From the NCBI GenBank assembly GCA_004369045.1, contig ML213503.1, positions 1,645,121 through 1,709,120 on the forward strand: a stretch of 64,000 nucleotides of DNA. The letters run 5' to 3'. A program made the position numbers and the translations under genes. Below the pieces are notes generated by a model. The model was not told the origin of the DNA. It saw only the letters and a program-made list of their open reading frames with translations, and did not search any database. The stretch comes from Heliocybe sulcata (taxonomy: Eukaryota; Basidiomycota; Agaricomycetes; Gloeophyllales; Gloeophyllaceae). Positions 1-12,911 of this stretch are shown here, one piece after another (the stretch's first letter is position 1; every line of letters starts with the position of its first letter).

Positions 1-157
1 TTCCGTCGGGGAAGTAGGAACCCAGGCCGGTGTTGGTTGCGTCTGGAGGTGGCCATACCGCCGACGTATGAGAACCAGCATAGCTGGATGCCTTGGGGAC
101 GGCGGACCCCAGCACGAGAGGTGCGCTACCAAGGACGAGGAGAAGCCCAGAAAGCAT
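1..157 (-). CDS. Secreted acid-phosphatase-like protein, 5' end only (partial)
   Basis: Only the first 52 codons are in the window; the gene runs off the left edge. The product starts with a clear signal peptide (MLSGLLLVLGSAPLVLGSAV, a hydrophobic core after a short N-terminus), followed by a segment with HTSAVWPPPDATNTG and then SYFPDG. From memory this Pro-rich stretch ending in FPD resembles the mature N-terminus of fungal acid phosphatases of the phosphoesterase type, but too little is present for a firm family call. A minus-strand TATATAA lies about 95 bp upstream. It is divergent from the PP2C gene, separated by about 370 bp. Seen: signal peptide and open frame. Inferred: extracellular location and phosphatase function. 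Confidence 0.45.
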   Translation of the reverse strand, partial: MLSGLLLVLGSAPLVLGSAVPKASSYAGSHTSAVWPPPDATNTGLGSYFPDG

Positions 158-250
158 GCCGAAAACTTGGGTGAACGACAGCCTCAGCGACCTTGGACCG
201 ACAGGACTGGCAAGGCTCGAGCTCGCAATAAAGTCCGCATCGCTGGAGCA

Positions 251-257
251 TTATATA
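251..257 (-). promoter_or_regulatory. TATA box of the secreted-protein gene
   Basis: TATATAA on the minus strand, about 95 bp upstream of the ATG at 157. Position and sequence fit a fungal TATA element. The rest of the 158-529 interval shows no convincing gene; the frames there are short and overlap one another. Confidence 0.4.
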
Positions 258-529
258 CGCCGCCTTCCGAGTATTATTGATCAATTTGTGCATGTGGGCT
301 GGGAAGAGTTACGTAGCATGTGTAACTCGGCATCAGTGAGAGATCCATCAACGACGCAGCGGATTGATTCGCGCCTCGTTTCTTGCCACCAAACCGCCAG
401 TCCAGTTGGCCAAGCCGTTCGGCAAGTGTCAAGGCACGGAGAGGAAGAAACGAACGTTCGCATATCTCAAGATAGTTGTTCGGTTCACGCAGGGCATGGG
501 TTCGGCCGTCGCTGACATACCCTCGTCGA

Positions 530-2166
530 ATGGCATTTGGCTTCTCTCATGTCCTTCCGCGCACCCACTGCGCAGGGTCAGCGAAACGCTTGTACCATGA
601 TTATGTCCGGTTCGCGACTCCAAGTGGTATTGGGCGCCTGCCACTGTCGTCTCCGAAGGTGATAGGCGTGGCGAGCTCGCGAGGTCCAAGAAGGTATGCG
701 ACGCGTTTGATCGCTGGTACTGCACGCCGAGGATAAGGACAACTAGATCTCAAGAGGATTTCTATGCGTTCTCAACGTTATCATTGAATCCCGAAGAGTT
801 GCAATTGCACGTTAAGAAGAAGTTGGGTATAGACTGGGATTATAGGAAAGTAGGGGATGCCTTCTCTAGGCAGGTCGTCTTTGTGGGCATATACGATGGG
901 TGAGCAGAGTACGATCTATGTCTTGGCTAGCTAATGAATATATGCGTCTTCTATCAGACATGGCGGCTCCGCAGTTTCGCAATCCTTGCGACAGGAGTTG
1001 CACGGGTACTTCGAATCTGTCAACAAGTCTGACATACCAGAGATGTACCAATGGATCAAAGAGCTGGGAGGATACTTCAAACGATTCACGGGCGGTGTAC
1101 TCGCACCATGGATTCATGGGACAGAGGGCACGCCGGAGATGGACCTGGAAGCCCGTGCGACCTTGGCATTCTTCGAGGTAAGCAAGCATCGTCATATCCT
1201 CAAGATAGAATTGTGAAGTTCCGTGCACTTTGTGTAGGTCGACCGACATCTGTCCATGGATAGTGATGCGAAGAAGAGCGGCGCAACTGCCTCTGCTGCC
1301 ATCCTGCACTCTCTAGACTCCCCTGCTACTCCGTTCTTCGCATCAGAACGGATAGCACTGACTGTAGCGCACGTTGGGTAGATAGGTCCCTGCCCCTACT
1401 GCGATGCCTGGTCTAATCTTTGTACTAGCGATACGCTAGTACTGCTTTGCTCCACAGACGGAGGCAAGCCGTATGCCATGACAGATATCCACCATGCCGA
1501 CCATCGCAACGAGGCCATACGCCTTCGTCGCATGAGGGGACATGCATTAATGACTGATTCCTTTGGTGATGTAAGGTGCGTCACTTCAGTGAGGTTAGCT
1601 CACCGATCCTCATATCGCACTCAGATGGATGGGGGCGCTAGCCAATACACGCGGGTCAGTCAGCACTAGCCCCGGGATTTCCATTCCCTGACAGCATATT
1701 TAGGCTCGGTGATCTCAATTACAAGCAGTACGGCGTCACACCTGAACCGGAAGTGCGGACCAAGCTGCTCAACGGTAAGCCATTGGGAAGTTTCGATACC
1801 AGTCGCTGACGTGCGATGACTGATATAGGCACGGAGTGGGCTTACATGATCCTTGTTTCCGATGGTGTCTCCGATGTGGTCTCGAATGACGAGATTGTCG
1901 ATCTAGCCAGGGATGCACCGACGCCTAAGCATGCAGCAGACAAGATCTTAGACTACGCTGAAGAGATGGGCAGTGACGACAATGCCACTGCCCTTGTCGT
2001 ACCGCTAGCTGGATGGGACAAGATACAAGGTCCTGACCGAACTAAGGAGCTGAGGAAATACAGGCGAGAACAGGCGGGTAAGTATCATTTCGACGGATTC
2101 ATTCGCCCACCGGAATCCTAACGAGATATTTTCCTAGTTGGAACGGAGCGACACCACCGGATGTGA
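530..2166 (+). CDS. PP2C-type serine/threonine phosphatase (Ptc6-like)
   Basis: Mg/Mn-dependent protein phosphatase of the PPM family. Nine exons: 530-693, 747-899, 958-1177, 1238-1377, 1429-1575, 1625-1654, 1704-1774, 1829-2077, 2138-2166; they sum to 1203 nt, 400 aa. Family motifs appear in order once spliced: VGIYDGHGGS (metal-binding Asp), SGATASAAIL, DVRWMGALANTRGLGD, VSDGVSDVVSNDE and DNATALVV, so the catalytic aspartates look intact. The divergent core and the start (YHDYVRFATPSG, then SPKVIGVASSRG) resemble yeast Ptc6/Ppp2, a mitochondrial phosphatase linked to mitophagy and pyruvate dehydrogenase; organelle targeting here is inference. The start is the first ATG in frame with the conserved N-terminus. 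The last exon encodes only nine residues; retaining intron 8 would give an alternative C-terminus ending FIRPPES. Confidence 0.85.
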
Positions 2167-2353
2167 CAGTTATACCACCTACCATATCTCATTATAATGT
2201 ATACACGACACTGGACGTTCTTGTAGCGATATCCGCCCCAGACTTCTGTACCAATGCCAGCCGGATATGTACGGCCGAGCAAAATCCAAGCTGTGTTCAC
2301 AATATTCGATTACTGCCTGTCTACCTATTCCATTTCCCATGTAGCATCTATAC

Positions 2354-4918
2354 TCATATCTGAGCTGCGGCATGTCCGTCTGCTCGCGGGTCTGAACCCG
2401 CTGCCCAGACAGTCGCGCCAGACTGATCCACGATCTTTTGGATGACCTGCCCACGGCCCATCAGACCTCTTGCGAATCCAGATACGGTACGAGCGTCGTG
2501 GCCCATGGCTGCGCAGCTGTGAGTATCACCGAAACCGAGGCAAGAATGAGCGACCTACATTTCAGCTTCTCGACTGTCGATTCCGGGATGCCTTCTTCAA
2601 AGTACACTTCACTATTGATATCCCCGGCATTGCTGGCTGCGTCTCTCGTCTCGGAGTCTGGAGAGCCCGCAGAGATACAGAAGCGCGGAGCGTCCAGGGC
2701 GGCTTGAGGAGTGAATCCTCGGAGCATATTCAGTAACACTTGTACGTGACCTTGGGGCTGTCGGGGGCCCAGTATTCGTCATCATATACTACGTTTGTAT
2801 TGAGTGACTACATACCTGCATGAAGCCACCCATGACACCGTATGAGAGGAACAATTCGTCCCCTCTCGTTGCTAAAGCAGGGATGATCGTGTGGTACGGA
2901 CGTTTTCCACCCTGTCAAATTGTATGGCTAAGTTCAATGCATCACCAGCAGCAACTAAATCTTACTGACAGCGAGTGCGTTAGAATGGCCTTCTTGCAAA
3001 ACAAACCCGGACCCTCGGTTCTGCAGAGTGAAACCACAGCCCTTAGGGACAGCTACAGACAAACATCAGTTGCATTTCCTTGATGACGTCCAGCTGGGTT
3101 GTCTGACCTCCAGTTCCGAAGCCTGAATCCTTCATTAATCACTGCTGCAGACACGATATCGGATATTCATACTCACCAGCATAGTTACTCTGGATGTAAC
3201 TGCACGCATTCCCCCACTGATCCGTCACTGAAAAGTACACAGTGTCAGAAGAGTTTGCAGGGTTGCCCTACTCCAGAGGTCAGCCTCAATCGTATCCGGA
3301 TAGACAAGGTCTTACGTGGACCACTTCAGGATTCGTCTTGGAGGGGTCAATGAGGTTCGCGCGGGATGCGAGATACTCCTGTCGAGAAAAATCAGTGGAG
3401 AAGCGACAGGAGTACAGACAGCGTATTACTCTGCTAAGAAGCTGCTCGACGGGTACTTGCTTGACTTCTGGGTCGGTCACGTAATATTGGCTGTCTGAGG
3501 CACCGAGTGTGAGACAGGGGCTGAGATCACCATCCCTGCAATCAGCATACCTGCGAATGCCAATCTAGAACGAGCAGGGATGAGTTTGGTATTTTTATAA
3601 TCATCATCAACTCCTTACCGTAGCGCCTCAACCAAGACGTGGAGATATTCTGGAGAGTTGTGTTCCATCTTCAGTAGCGACTTGATCTTCCCTGATTCCT
3701 GCAAGTTATCAAGGATCCCTAGGGCAATAAGAGCGGTGATCCCTTGTCCGTTCGGTGGACACTGGTAGAAAAATGAGCATACATGGGTACCCCGTAGAAG
3801 AGAAACGAACCTCATAAACGGTGACCTCCCCGTTAAACGTGTACTTGATAGGCTCGACGAACGACGTCTGGTGTTTGGCCAGATCCTCCAGCTCCATGAC
3901 GCCGCCTTGACTCTGGATTAACTGCACAATGGCCTCTGCAATCCGACCCTTGTAGAATCCATCTTTTCCGTGCTCTGCCACAGCCCGGAACGTCTTCGCC
4001 AGGTTGGGAAGCTTGACGATCTGACCAGGAAGGGGAGCCTTCCCGTTCAAGAGCATCTCATCACCGTTCGGAGATGCGTTCTTGATCAGGTTTTCTGAGC
4101 GTTGCCACTAATAGAGCCCTTTAGCGTTAAATGGGCGTATAAGCAATACTGGTAAGCGACTCACTGAGTGACTATGTATCTCTGAGACCGGCACTCTACG
4201 AAATCAATCAGCCATGGGATCTGTCTATGCATTCGTTAACTCACCCTTCCTCTGCAAGTCTGATGGCCGGCGCAAGGACATCTGCGACAGTTACATTCCC
4301 ACTGCCAAATCTCTCAACCGTATCAACCCAGGCCGCAGCGGCACCTGTATAGTCACACCTTCTGTAAGTGCCTCCGAAAGACGCCCCATATCGAAGATAT
4401 ACGGACCTGGCACAGTGACCGAATTCAGATCCGTAAGGGGCAGTTTGTTGCCACTAATGCCGCGTTTCCGCGCATAGTCGATAGTCAACTTCTGCGGCGA
4501 ATGACCAGACCCGTTCAGTGCCTTGACTTCCTTCGTCTTCGCATCATAGAAAAGACAGAAAGCATCTCTGGCGAGACGTCAGCATGTCATAAACCGGATA
4601 CATGCGTCCTACTCACCCGCCGATCCCACAACAGCTCGGCTCAGTAACGTTCAGAGCCGCAGAAGTCGCCACAGCTGCATCGGCTATTTCATGGCATCGG
4701 ACCTCATTAAAACTCTGATCAACGCATGAACGGCGCTCAGCACACTCACCCGCATTCCCTCCCTTCCTTAGTATCTCCAACCCCGCTTCCGTAGCCAACG
4801 GCTGCGAGGACGACACGATCCCCTTCGTCCCGTACACCACCGACCTGCGACTCGCAAACCGCTGGAACGCCAACTCGGGCTGGTCCACTTTACTCCAGTC
4901 GATCTTCGTCGATGCCAT
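2354..4918 (-). CDS. Gamma-glutamyltransferase, YwrD-type
   Basis: Ntn-hydrolase of the gamma-glutamyltranspeptidase family, which cleaves gamma-glutamyl bonds of glutathione and its conjugates. The start reads [19 protein letters not shown] with no signal peptide, unlike the secreted yeast Ecm38, and the sequence follows the bacterial YwrD/fungal cytosolic branch: [47 protein letters not shown]. The autoprocessing site is visible near 3240 as [19 protein letters not shown], with the Thr before VYFSV as nucleophile candidate, followed by NYAGFG. The C-terminus ends ADGHAAAQI. The coding sequence is broken by about ten introns of 50-70 nt. A TATATAG lies about 65 bp upstream. It lies tail-to-tail with the PP2C gene; transcripts would end within about 190 bp. 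Confidence 0.9.
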
Positions 4919-4982
4919 CCTGTTTCGTTATGCTCGTCGGACGAGTGGGATTCCAAGGGTATGCCATTTCGCCTTGGACACT

Positions 4983-4990
4983 CTATATAG
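4983..4990 (-). promoter_or_regulatory. TATA box of the gamma-glutamyltransferase gene
   Basis: A self-complementary CTCTATATAGAG contains TATATAG on either strand; it sits about 65 bp upstream of the minus-strand start codon at 4918, a usual TATA distance. The remainder of 4919-5476 (promoter plus 3' flank of the transporter gene) shows no gene. Confidence 0.4.
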
Positions 4991-5476
4991 AGCCAGCAGG
5001 GGAATATCAATCCCACCGGGCATCCGGCTCTCACAGATTATGGTGGCGGAATAAGTATACGGGTGCAGTACTGAACAGCACGTCACGCGAGCGGAAGGGC
5101 ACCGCAAATGCCGTGCCTATCTTATCTTCCCCACGTTCTGCGCTTGTTCATCTTATTCTGGACTACTGGATCGCGGCGCAATACCGAAAGAAAAATTGCG
5201 ATACATTATGGTGAGCTTGAATCCAAACTAGATACTGTACATATCGTAAACATATCGTAAACAACAGAAGATGTAGATAGGTCGTAATTACTAGTGCTAC
5301 AGAACTTATTTCGTAGTCCCCCTCCATGTCAGTTCCTGTCCCATATAGCGCAGGGAGTGTTCAATGTCTAGGAATAATCGTCGGTGCTGGCCATGGGCAT
5401 GGAATGAGGCGCGCCCTGTATAGTGGTCGTAGTGCCCTTCGCGAGGGGCAAAAGGATACAGCGGGAAAATTGATGT

Positions 5477-7556
5477 TTAGGCCGGCGAAGTCTCTTTCTT
5501 TTGTACTGGCTTCCCTGTCGGCGCATAACGCGACCGTTCCCGCAGCTTAGGTCCGAACCTTGAGTGAACGTCAGTGGCTGCGCGCCATGTACAACTCCAC
5601 AAGACAGACTTACTTTATGAGGACAAATGGGATTGGCATCATCACTACGGATATCAAGCCAAGCAGAGTCGAAGCCCAGCGTGGGTTCAGTGTGTCATAC
5701 ATTTGGGTAGCGAACAGCTGAAAGCGAGATTAGAACGGTTTACAGTCCATAGCGTCAGTCAGAAGCTTACTGGGAACCCAGCGCCGAACAGACTACGGAT
5801 AACAGTATTCGCTGCCAACGCAGATGCCGCGACGAATAGATATGCGTCGATGATATAGTTGAATAATGATAACTGCAGACAATAGATGAGCCAACAGAAG
5901 AAGGAAATGGAAGAAGACATCGACGTACGAATATCAATTGAATCGAGAAACCCATAGTGAGGCCGGACATCAAAGGAGCCCAGTAGCTGATAGATGGGTA
6001 GGACGTCCACCCAAACCAGAAGAATGACAAGGCAAAGATGGGACCAGCAATCATGGCCATCTCCAGACGAGCTTCAGGTGGGACAGGCGCAGGCGCATAC
6101 TCGTCGACGGCGCGCTCGTATTTAGGATTGTAGTAAAGGAGGTACTACATCCACAGCATGAGGACAAGCGACCAACGATGAAGTTTATTGTACTCACGAC
6201 TACGATAGCCAGCCCGCCCCCGATAGGGATAGGTAAGAAGACCAGGCCAGACGCGCCATAGTTCAAACCGTGGCCCTGGGTGAACACGATAGGGTAAGCC
6301 TCGAACAGCAGGTAGATGCACCCGTAAACGAACTGTAGACACGAGCTGTCAGCTGGTAGCATTCAACCTGCGAGTTAGAGATACTGACACTCATGTAGAG
6401 AGTAATGGCCATCAACATAGGTTCACGGAATAGTACACGGAATGGGCGGGCAAGGATATGCTCGACCCGCTTGGAGAACGACAATTTCTCCCTCTCAAAT
6501 TGGGCGTAGTAGCGCTCATCGCCGGTCTCCTTTCGCCTTTGCACGGCCTTCTTCACGAGCAAGATCGGCCTGAACAACTAATTAGCGACCGAAAGGCGCG
6601 TGTGCGGATTGCAAACTTACTCGTATGTCTCTGGGAGAGTAAGAAGGATCTGGACCCAGCAAAGTCCGGCATAGATGGTCAAAATCCAGAACACCCATCG
6701 CCAGGAAACGCCAGCCACAGTAATATAGCCGCCGACAGTGGGTCCGATGGCGGGACCGGCAAAAGGAGCAATGGTGAAAAAGGCCATAGCCTTCCCCCTC
6801 TCTCTAGGGCGCCACATGTCGGACAGGATAGCACTAATTAAATAATGAGCAGTGTACGTGACTCGATTAACCCTGGGTAAACTCACCCGCTATTCGTCAA
6901 AGGCGCGGCGGCAAACATCCCACCCAACAGCCGGAATACCAGGAGGGCTCCAGTATTTGGAGCTAATGCACAACCAACTTGGAAACACTGGACGACGGTT
7001 AATCCTCGCAGAAATCTTCGGGAGATTCCTGAGACTCACTGTATAGCACAGGAAGGCCACCAAGAATACGGGGCGCCGACCGACCTGCTCGGACATGGGT
7101 CCCCATAGTAAGGGACCGACACAATAACCGGCGACGAATAATGAAATGGCAAGTGTTGCGACTTCACGGCTCATGCCGAACTCTTCTATTAATTGAGGGG
7201 CGACTCCGGATGGTGCTGAGCTCGCGAAGGTCCTGCGGGGAGGTTAGATTGCCGGAACAGTAGCACTGCACGGAGATAGATTGACGCACGCATTCAATAA
7301 TAGCAATCCACCAGCCACTGTGATATACCACTTTCTCCATAATGGCCAATTCTGGGTGATAATGCAGTTAAGGATATGAAAGCTATCGAAGTGGTATGAG
7401 ACATACTTTGGGGTCCATCGGGTCATTCTCATCAAATCTGGCGAGGAACGGATCAAACCCGCCCTTCTCGTTCGGCTCGGGGTAGGCTTCGTGATGAAGC
7501 TCCTGGTTGTCCGGGTTGGACACGACGGTGGATGAGCGACTGACGCTGCGCGACAT
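5477..7556 (-). CDS. MFS transporter, DHA1 drug:H+ antiporter type
   Basis: Twelve-helix plasma-membrane carrier. The polar N-terminus carries FDENDPMDPKN then WPLWRKWYITV, the usual lead-in to helix 1 in fungal Tpo1/Flr1-like proteins. Motif A is seen as GPLLWGPMSEQVGRRPVFL between helices 2 and 3, and the DHA1 antiporter motif C as APFAGPAIGPTVGGYI in helix 5. The loop between helices 6 and 7 includes ERYYAQFEREKLSFSKRV. It ends GPKLRERSRYAPTGKPVQKK... in a short basic tail. About eight introns of 50-60 nt interrupt it. The start was taken at 7556 (MSRSVSRSS) because the longer upstream reading is low-complexity and does not match the family. It shares a 211-bp divergent promoter with WDR8. 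Substrate cannot be told; polyamines or toxic organics are usual. Confidence 0.88.
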
Positions 7557-7767
7557 GGGGAAGGAAATAAGAAAGGATATTCCATGGTGTCTGGTTCCGT
7601 GGATTATAAAGCGGGATAAGATGCCGTGGTTGTAACGACTGATGACATAGGACCAGATCTGGTGGGGCCGACGCCAATGGGCCCGATTCTCACGGCCCGG
7701 GCCCGTCCTGTATTTCACCGGAACCATCCAGAATTCATTGTCAGGACCGCCGGCATCGTACTCTGCT

Positions 7768-9701
7768 ATGGACTTTACAGAGATTTACAAGCAGTCCGCG
7801 TCGCTCGTCGCTTTCAGTCCTGGTGCACATTTCATCCTGACCGCTGTGCAAGACCGACTCGTCGTGCGACGCTCAGATACACTGACAATCACCCGCACCT
7901 GGCCGGTGGGCGCGTCTCCATCGGCAACTCTGAACGCGTTATCTGCGAAGGCCAAAAACAATGCCAGCTCCTCGGCTTTGATTACTCATATAGGCTGGGC
8001 CTGTGATTCAGAATACCTTTTAGCCGCTTGCGCAAAGAGGGGCGTGGTGAGTGTCTTCAAGCTACGCGATGAGGAATGGTCTGCCCGCATCGAGGCAGGC
8101 GCGGAAGGATTGGTCAAGGCGGAATGGGCTCCGGACGGACGGTCCATCCTCTGTTTCTCGGAGTGGGGGGTGCGTTCTCGTCATTCGTCCTTATGCAAGC
8201 GCGCGGCGCGCGGTTTGACCTCCTGTTTGGGTAGTTGAGAGTGACCATCTGGAGCTTAGTAAGTGGCACCGCCACATATATCCAGTTCCCTGTTCACGCG
8301 GACAGAGGTACCAGATCCAGCTTGACTCATCCTCCTGTCTTTCGGTGTATGCTGACAGCCAGAGTAGGTTACGCGTTTCGTGCCGATGGACGTTATTTCG
8401 TCTTAGCAGAACGTCACAAATCAAAGGAGACAATAGGAGTGTACGACACTAGTGACTCGTACAAACTAGTGAGGGTAAGAGGAATCTATCTTATGCAGGC
8501 TGCTGGATTGAGTGAAGACCTACAGCATTTCCCTCTTCCCACATGCGCTCTGTCTTCCTTGTCAATTTCGCCGACGGGTAACCACATAGCGGTCTGGGAA
8601 GGGCCCTTGGAGGTGAGTGTCACGGCCATACCGGACGCTATTTTCAGCAACAGACTCCCTCGCGATCGCAGTACAAGCTTTATATTTTGACTCTCGCTGG
8701 GGATCTCATAGCGTCATTTGCTCCCGACCCGGATCCTGGTCTCGGTATACGCTCATTAGCATGGTATCCCAGTGGCATGTTCTTGGCCAGCGGAGGCTAT
8801 GATGAGAAGGTGAGTGGTCCCGTCGCCCGTCGTGCCATTCCAAAACCTACATTGTCAGATTTACATCCTAGACAGTCTGAGCTGGTTACCCGTAGTTTCC
8901 TTGGACATCCAGCGACGTATCCCCACAGGCACGGTGAGGGTCCTGTGATAAGAAGAGTCCAACGAACGACTGACACCCCCTGTTAGGCCATATGGAGAGA
9001 GCCTACAGGATGGTTTGAAGCTACTCAAGGCCGAGGCTTCCTATCTTGTCCGTCCAGAGTACAGCACTGTGCCTTAGCTTTATACTCATTTACCCTCAGT
9101 CGAGCGGATGCAAGGTTCACAACCTATGCCCGTCACTCGACCCGATCTGACCAAAGCGCATCCGAAGAACGGCGTCATGCAATTACAATGGAATAGGTCG
9201 GGGACCTACCTCATGGCGCGGTTTGGTACCCTCCTTTTGACGAATTAGACTAGCACCCCGTCTTCTGACAAACGTCTTTCAGAGAATGCTCCCAACGTCA
9301 TTAACATCTACTCGTTCCCTGCATCGAAGGAAAACTTCTCGCCCCGTCTAAGCAGTGTCCTCATACTCTCAAATCCCGTGCTACAAGTGCAGTGGAATCC
9401 GACGCGGGATGGCAACTTAGTCGCATGTTGCGGGAATAGAGCTATATATACGTGGAGTGACGAGTGGGTAGGTGAGAACGGAGAGGAGGAGGAGATGGCG
9501 GAGTGCATAGGCGTGCCTGCGAGTAAGTGGCATCCCCTCGACGCCAGCTCCTCCACCTACTGACATCGGCATTTTGCAGAGAAACTTGACGTGAGAGAGA
9601 TCAAGTGGGCGCCGGATGGCAAGGGCTTGCTCTTGCTAGACAAGGAGACGTTTTGCTGTGCCTTCGAAGTGGAGGCGGAGGATAATGAGCCGGAGAGTTG
9701 A
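7768..9701 (+). CDS. WDR8: WD-repeat protein WDR8/WRAP73
   Basis: WD40 protein of the WRAP73/Wdr8 family, which in fission yeast forms a complex with Msd1 and the kinesin-14 Pkl1 at spindle poles and anchors microtubule minus ends. The start MDFTEIYKQSASLVAFSPG is the family's conserved N-terminus. Further blocks: LVVRRSDTLTI, IGWACDSEYLLAAC, VKAEWAPDGRSILCFSEWG, ALSSLSISPTGNHIAVWEGPLE, GIRSLAWYPSGMFLASGGYDEK, LQVQWNPTRDGNLVACCGNRAIYTWSDEW (split by normal repeat spacing) and, near the C-terminus, IKWAPDGKGLLLLDKETFCCAF. It is interrupted by about seven short introns. The gene is complete and ends in an acidic tail (EAEDNEPES). It is divergent from the transporter gene. Confidence 0.9.
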
Positions 9702-10038
9702 AGTTCTTCTTGATCTATTTATCTTGTCTTGTGTATAGTATTGCTCTGATTTCTTGGTATTACGATGCTCTTTGTACCTCATTGCTCCTTTTCCTCTCAT
9801 ACCGTTGTGCTGGAAGCGCTACGAGATGATCTGGATATCTTGATCCTGGGCCTGATGCGAGAGCCGTCCCGACATGATGGGCTAACTTGCCGGCAACTCA
9901 CCGGTATTCTCCTAGGTAACCGGGACAGTGTGACGCGTCGCTTGAACCCATGTCACAAAAGCAGCTACACGTCCTGGCCACAATCGCGGTCCGCCACCGC
10001 GTAATACTGCATGCTTCACTCAGACTGACCTGTCCACC
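9702..10038 (+). other. Intergenic, WDR8 3' flank and TAF5 promoter
   Basis: Short T-rich stretch after WDR8 (likely 3' UTR), then the upstream region of TAF5. No TATA box, RNA gene or repeat recognised. Confidence 0.5.
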
Positions 10039-12824
10039 ATGTCTGCCACGCCTGGACCCACCGCTCCCTCGCCTGATCCTTCTACTTCAGCCTCGCAAGA
10101 CGCACAGCCCATCGTCGACGCGGTAGACCGTCTGGTATTGGAGTACCTCCGGAACAGAGGGTACAAGCTCCCGGAAGGCCTGCCAACTGCTGTCGACGGA
10201 GCGTCCCCAAATGACAAAGGCAAAGCGCCCGAGGTTTCTCCAGGCCAGGCTATTAGCTCGGAGGAACTGATCAAGAGACTGGCCGTGTTCTCGCAACGAC
10301 CCGCTAATCCGAACGAGAATGCGTACACGAATGCGTCCAACGTCGTCCAGGATTTGGGGAGTTCTGGGACGTCGTTGAGTATTCAGAACTTGATTGCGAA
10401 CCTGGGGAACATTGGCGCGGAGGAGATTTTGTCTCTGGACCCGACGGATAAGACGGAAGGGTTTAGGGAGCTCCAGGCGTGGGTGGATGGGTCGCTGGAC
10501 ATGTATCGGGTGCATCTTTGTTTTACTGCTCACCAAGAATCTATCTCTAAGCTCCGCGTTACAATAGCCTGAATTCAGACCAATGCTGTTTCCTGTGTTC
10601 GTCCACTTTTACCTCGACCTGATCCAGTCAGGGTATAAGGAAGCTGGTACGCGACTATAACCTGTCCGTGCTGCCGAAGTTGCTGAAGCTTATGCAGCTG
10701 TAAAATTCTTCTCGGAGTTCTCGCCCTCACTGACACCTGCGCATAACAATATTCTACACCACCTATCGACTCTTCTCCTCCCTGCTCATGTCCAAAATGA
10801 CGACCTGGCTCAACGATTCCAGAACGAGAAGTACACCATCCGAATGAGCCGATCAGGTTTTGATCTCCTCATTGGCTGGCTCACTGAGGGTATAGGTGGT
10901 GAGGGTATGGGGACTGGTGACGGTTTCTCTGGGGAGAAGGGGAAACGAGGTCGTTCGGCGGTTATGCGGGTGGTCAATAACCACCTCAAATTTGACGGTA
11001 GCTATGACTCCCATTTCATGTACCGTACCACCTATTCACTGCGAGTGCAGTTACTGCCTCGAGCGCCACAGCAGTTTCTCCCACAGCATGGGAGGAGAAC
11101 ACGGGTCTGCTTTCTTCACTAATACCCCGTGCCAATGGCGCGACGTCGACTGCTACTGGTGCGCAAGCCTTCAACTCGGCCCAAGGGGAGCTCAAGCTTG
11201 GTCAAGTTCCCATGCCCGAGGAGCTCCGCGCAGAAGTGGAGCGCGAATTGAGGCAGAAAGCTGCCATCGAGAATGACCACAATGGCATCCAGTATGATGT
11301 TCATTATTTACGCGCTCAGCAGGTCCCTGGTCTGGTGACGCCGTCTGAGTCTGATCTCCTCCCCCACCCACCGACTTTCAAGACTATAGACGTCGTACGA
11401 GAGGCGGAGAAAATCAGGGATTGGAGGAAGAAGATACGGCTAGAGGCTGCGGCACTCAAAGATCTTGAAGAGAACTCACCGCAGGCTGCCGCAACCAGAG
11501 CAAGAGCGTTACCTAGTGTATGCTGCTATACTATCCACGACGTTCCTGAGGGGTAAGTCTGGCGCCGTCAGTTTATTGCTGGGTACTGATGCGGGGTTGC
11601 AGAGTACCCTGTTGCACGTTTTCTCAAGACTTGACTCTTATGGCCGCTGGGTTCGCTGAAAGTTATATTCGGCTCTGGAGCCTTAGAGACGAGGGGCTGA
11701 AAGGGATGAAGAGTGACTTCTCGCTCAACAAAATACGAGACAGTTCGTGTTTCACCTTTCTTTCAGTGCATACATAGGCTGAAGCAGATTCACAGAGAGC
11801 AGCTTGGAGAGGGTTAGAGAAACCACTGGTCCTCTCTCAAGAAAACTAATAGGCCACAGTGGGCCTGTGTATTCCCTATCCTTTGACCCCATGAGCGGCT
11901 CAGTCTCTCCACCGAGACATCTTCTCTCCTCGTCCGCGGATGCTACGGTGAGGCTGTGGTCGCTAGATACGATGACAAACCTGGTAGCGTATCGAGGGCA
12001 CCAAAATCCTGTCTGGGATGTACAGTGGAGTCCTACGGGCATCTACTTTGCCACGGCAAGTCGGGATCGGACCGCTAGGTTATGGTCAACGGACAGAGCA
12101 AATGCGCTTCGCATCTATGCGGGCCATTTGAGCGATGTAGATGTACGTATATGTGCACGGTTCCTGGACTTTGCTGACTTATTACGATCCAGGCTGTCAG
12201 ATTCCATCCTAACTCTCTATATCTTGCAACGGCGTCTAGCGACTGGACTGTCCGGTTGTGGGACGTACAACGTGGCAACACCGTCCGGGTCTTCATTGGG
12301 CATCAGGGCATTGTGTCAACACTAGCCTTTAGCCCAGACGGCAGGTACTTGGCTAGTGCAGGTATGCCGCTTCCGTTGCTCTCCTGATGGCAGCATCTGA
12401 CGTGCAAGGATCAGGCGAAGATCACGCTATCAACCTCTGGGATCTGGGTTCCGGACGTCGGATAAAGAAGATGACAGGTCACACGGCGTCGATCTATTCC
12501 CTAGCATGGAGTGCGGAGTCCTCAACGCTTGTCAGCGGAGGCGCTGACTGGACTGTGCGATGCTGGGACGTGAAAGGCTCGGGAGGTCTGCCGGGTAAGC
12601 GGGAGAATGGCATGGTCAATGGCACTGGCGCCCTGAAAAGTCGAGAGGAGGAGAGCATCGAGACGTGAGTGTTCTACTGCCCAGGATATTTCTGTCTACT
12701 GAAAATGTCGTTCTGCAGTACCGATCTCATCGCTACTTTCCCCACCAAGCGGACTCCCATCATCGACGTGCAGTTCACGCCACGCAATCTCTGCGTGGTA
12801 GCTGGCCCGTATCTTTCCCCATAG
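10039..12824 (+). CDS. TAF5: TFIID subunit TAF5
   Basis: WD40 subunit of the general transcription factor TFIID (and of SAGA in yeast). N-terminus: a LisH-like helix pair ([18 protein letters not shown]), then the TAF5 NTD2 domain with [21 protein letters not shown] reassembled across an intron at 10510-10567; this junction uses the acceptor ACAATAG and restores the conserved PEFRP. A linker ([18 protein letters not shown]) leads to six or seven WD repeats, including [65 protein letters not shown] and [14 protein letters not shown]. It ends VVAGPYLSP, matching the usual TAF5 terminus. About nine introns. The neighbouring genes on the same strand show no operon-like coupling. Confidence 0.93.
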
Positions 12825-12911
12825 CAGAGATTATACTTTCTCTTGCTACTGGCTACATCTTCTTGCATATATCTTGTTGTATTTATATACGGGAGACATT
12901 CCCAACTCTTG

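Noticed and set aside
7557-7727. N-terminal extension of the MFS transporter
   Set aside because: Sequence is unlike the family and the Met at 7556 gives the expected polar N-terminus; region is promoter.
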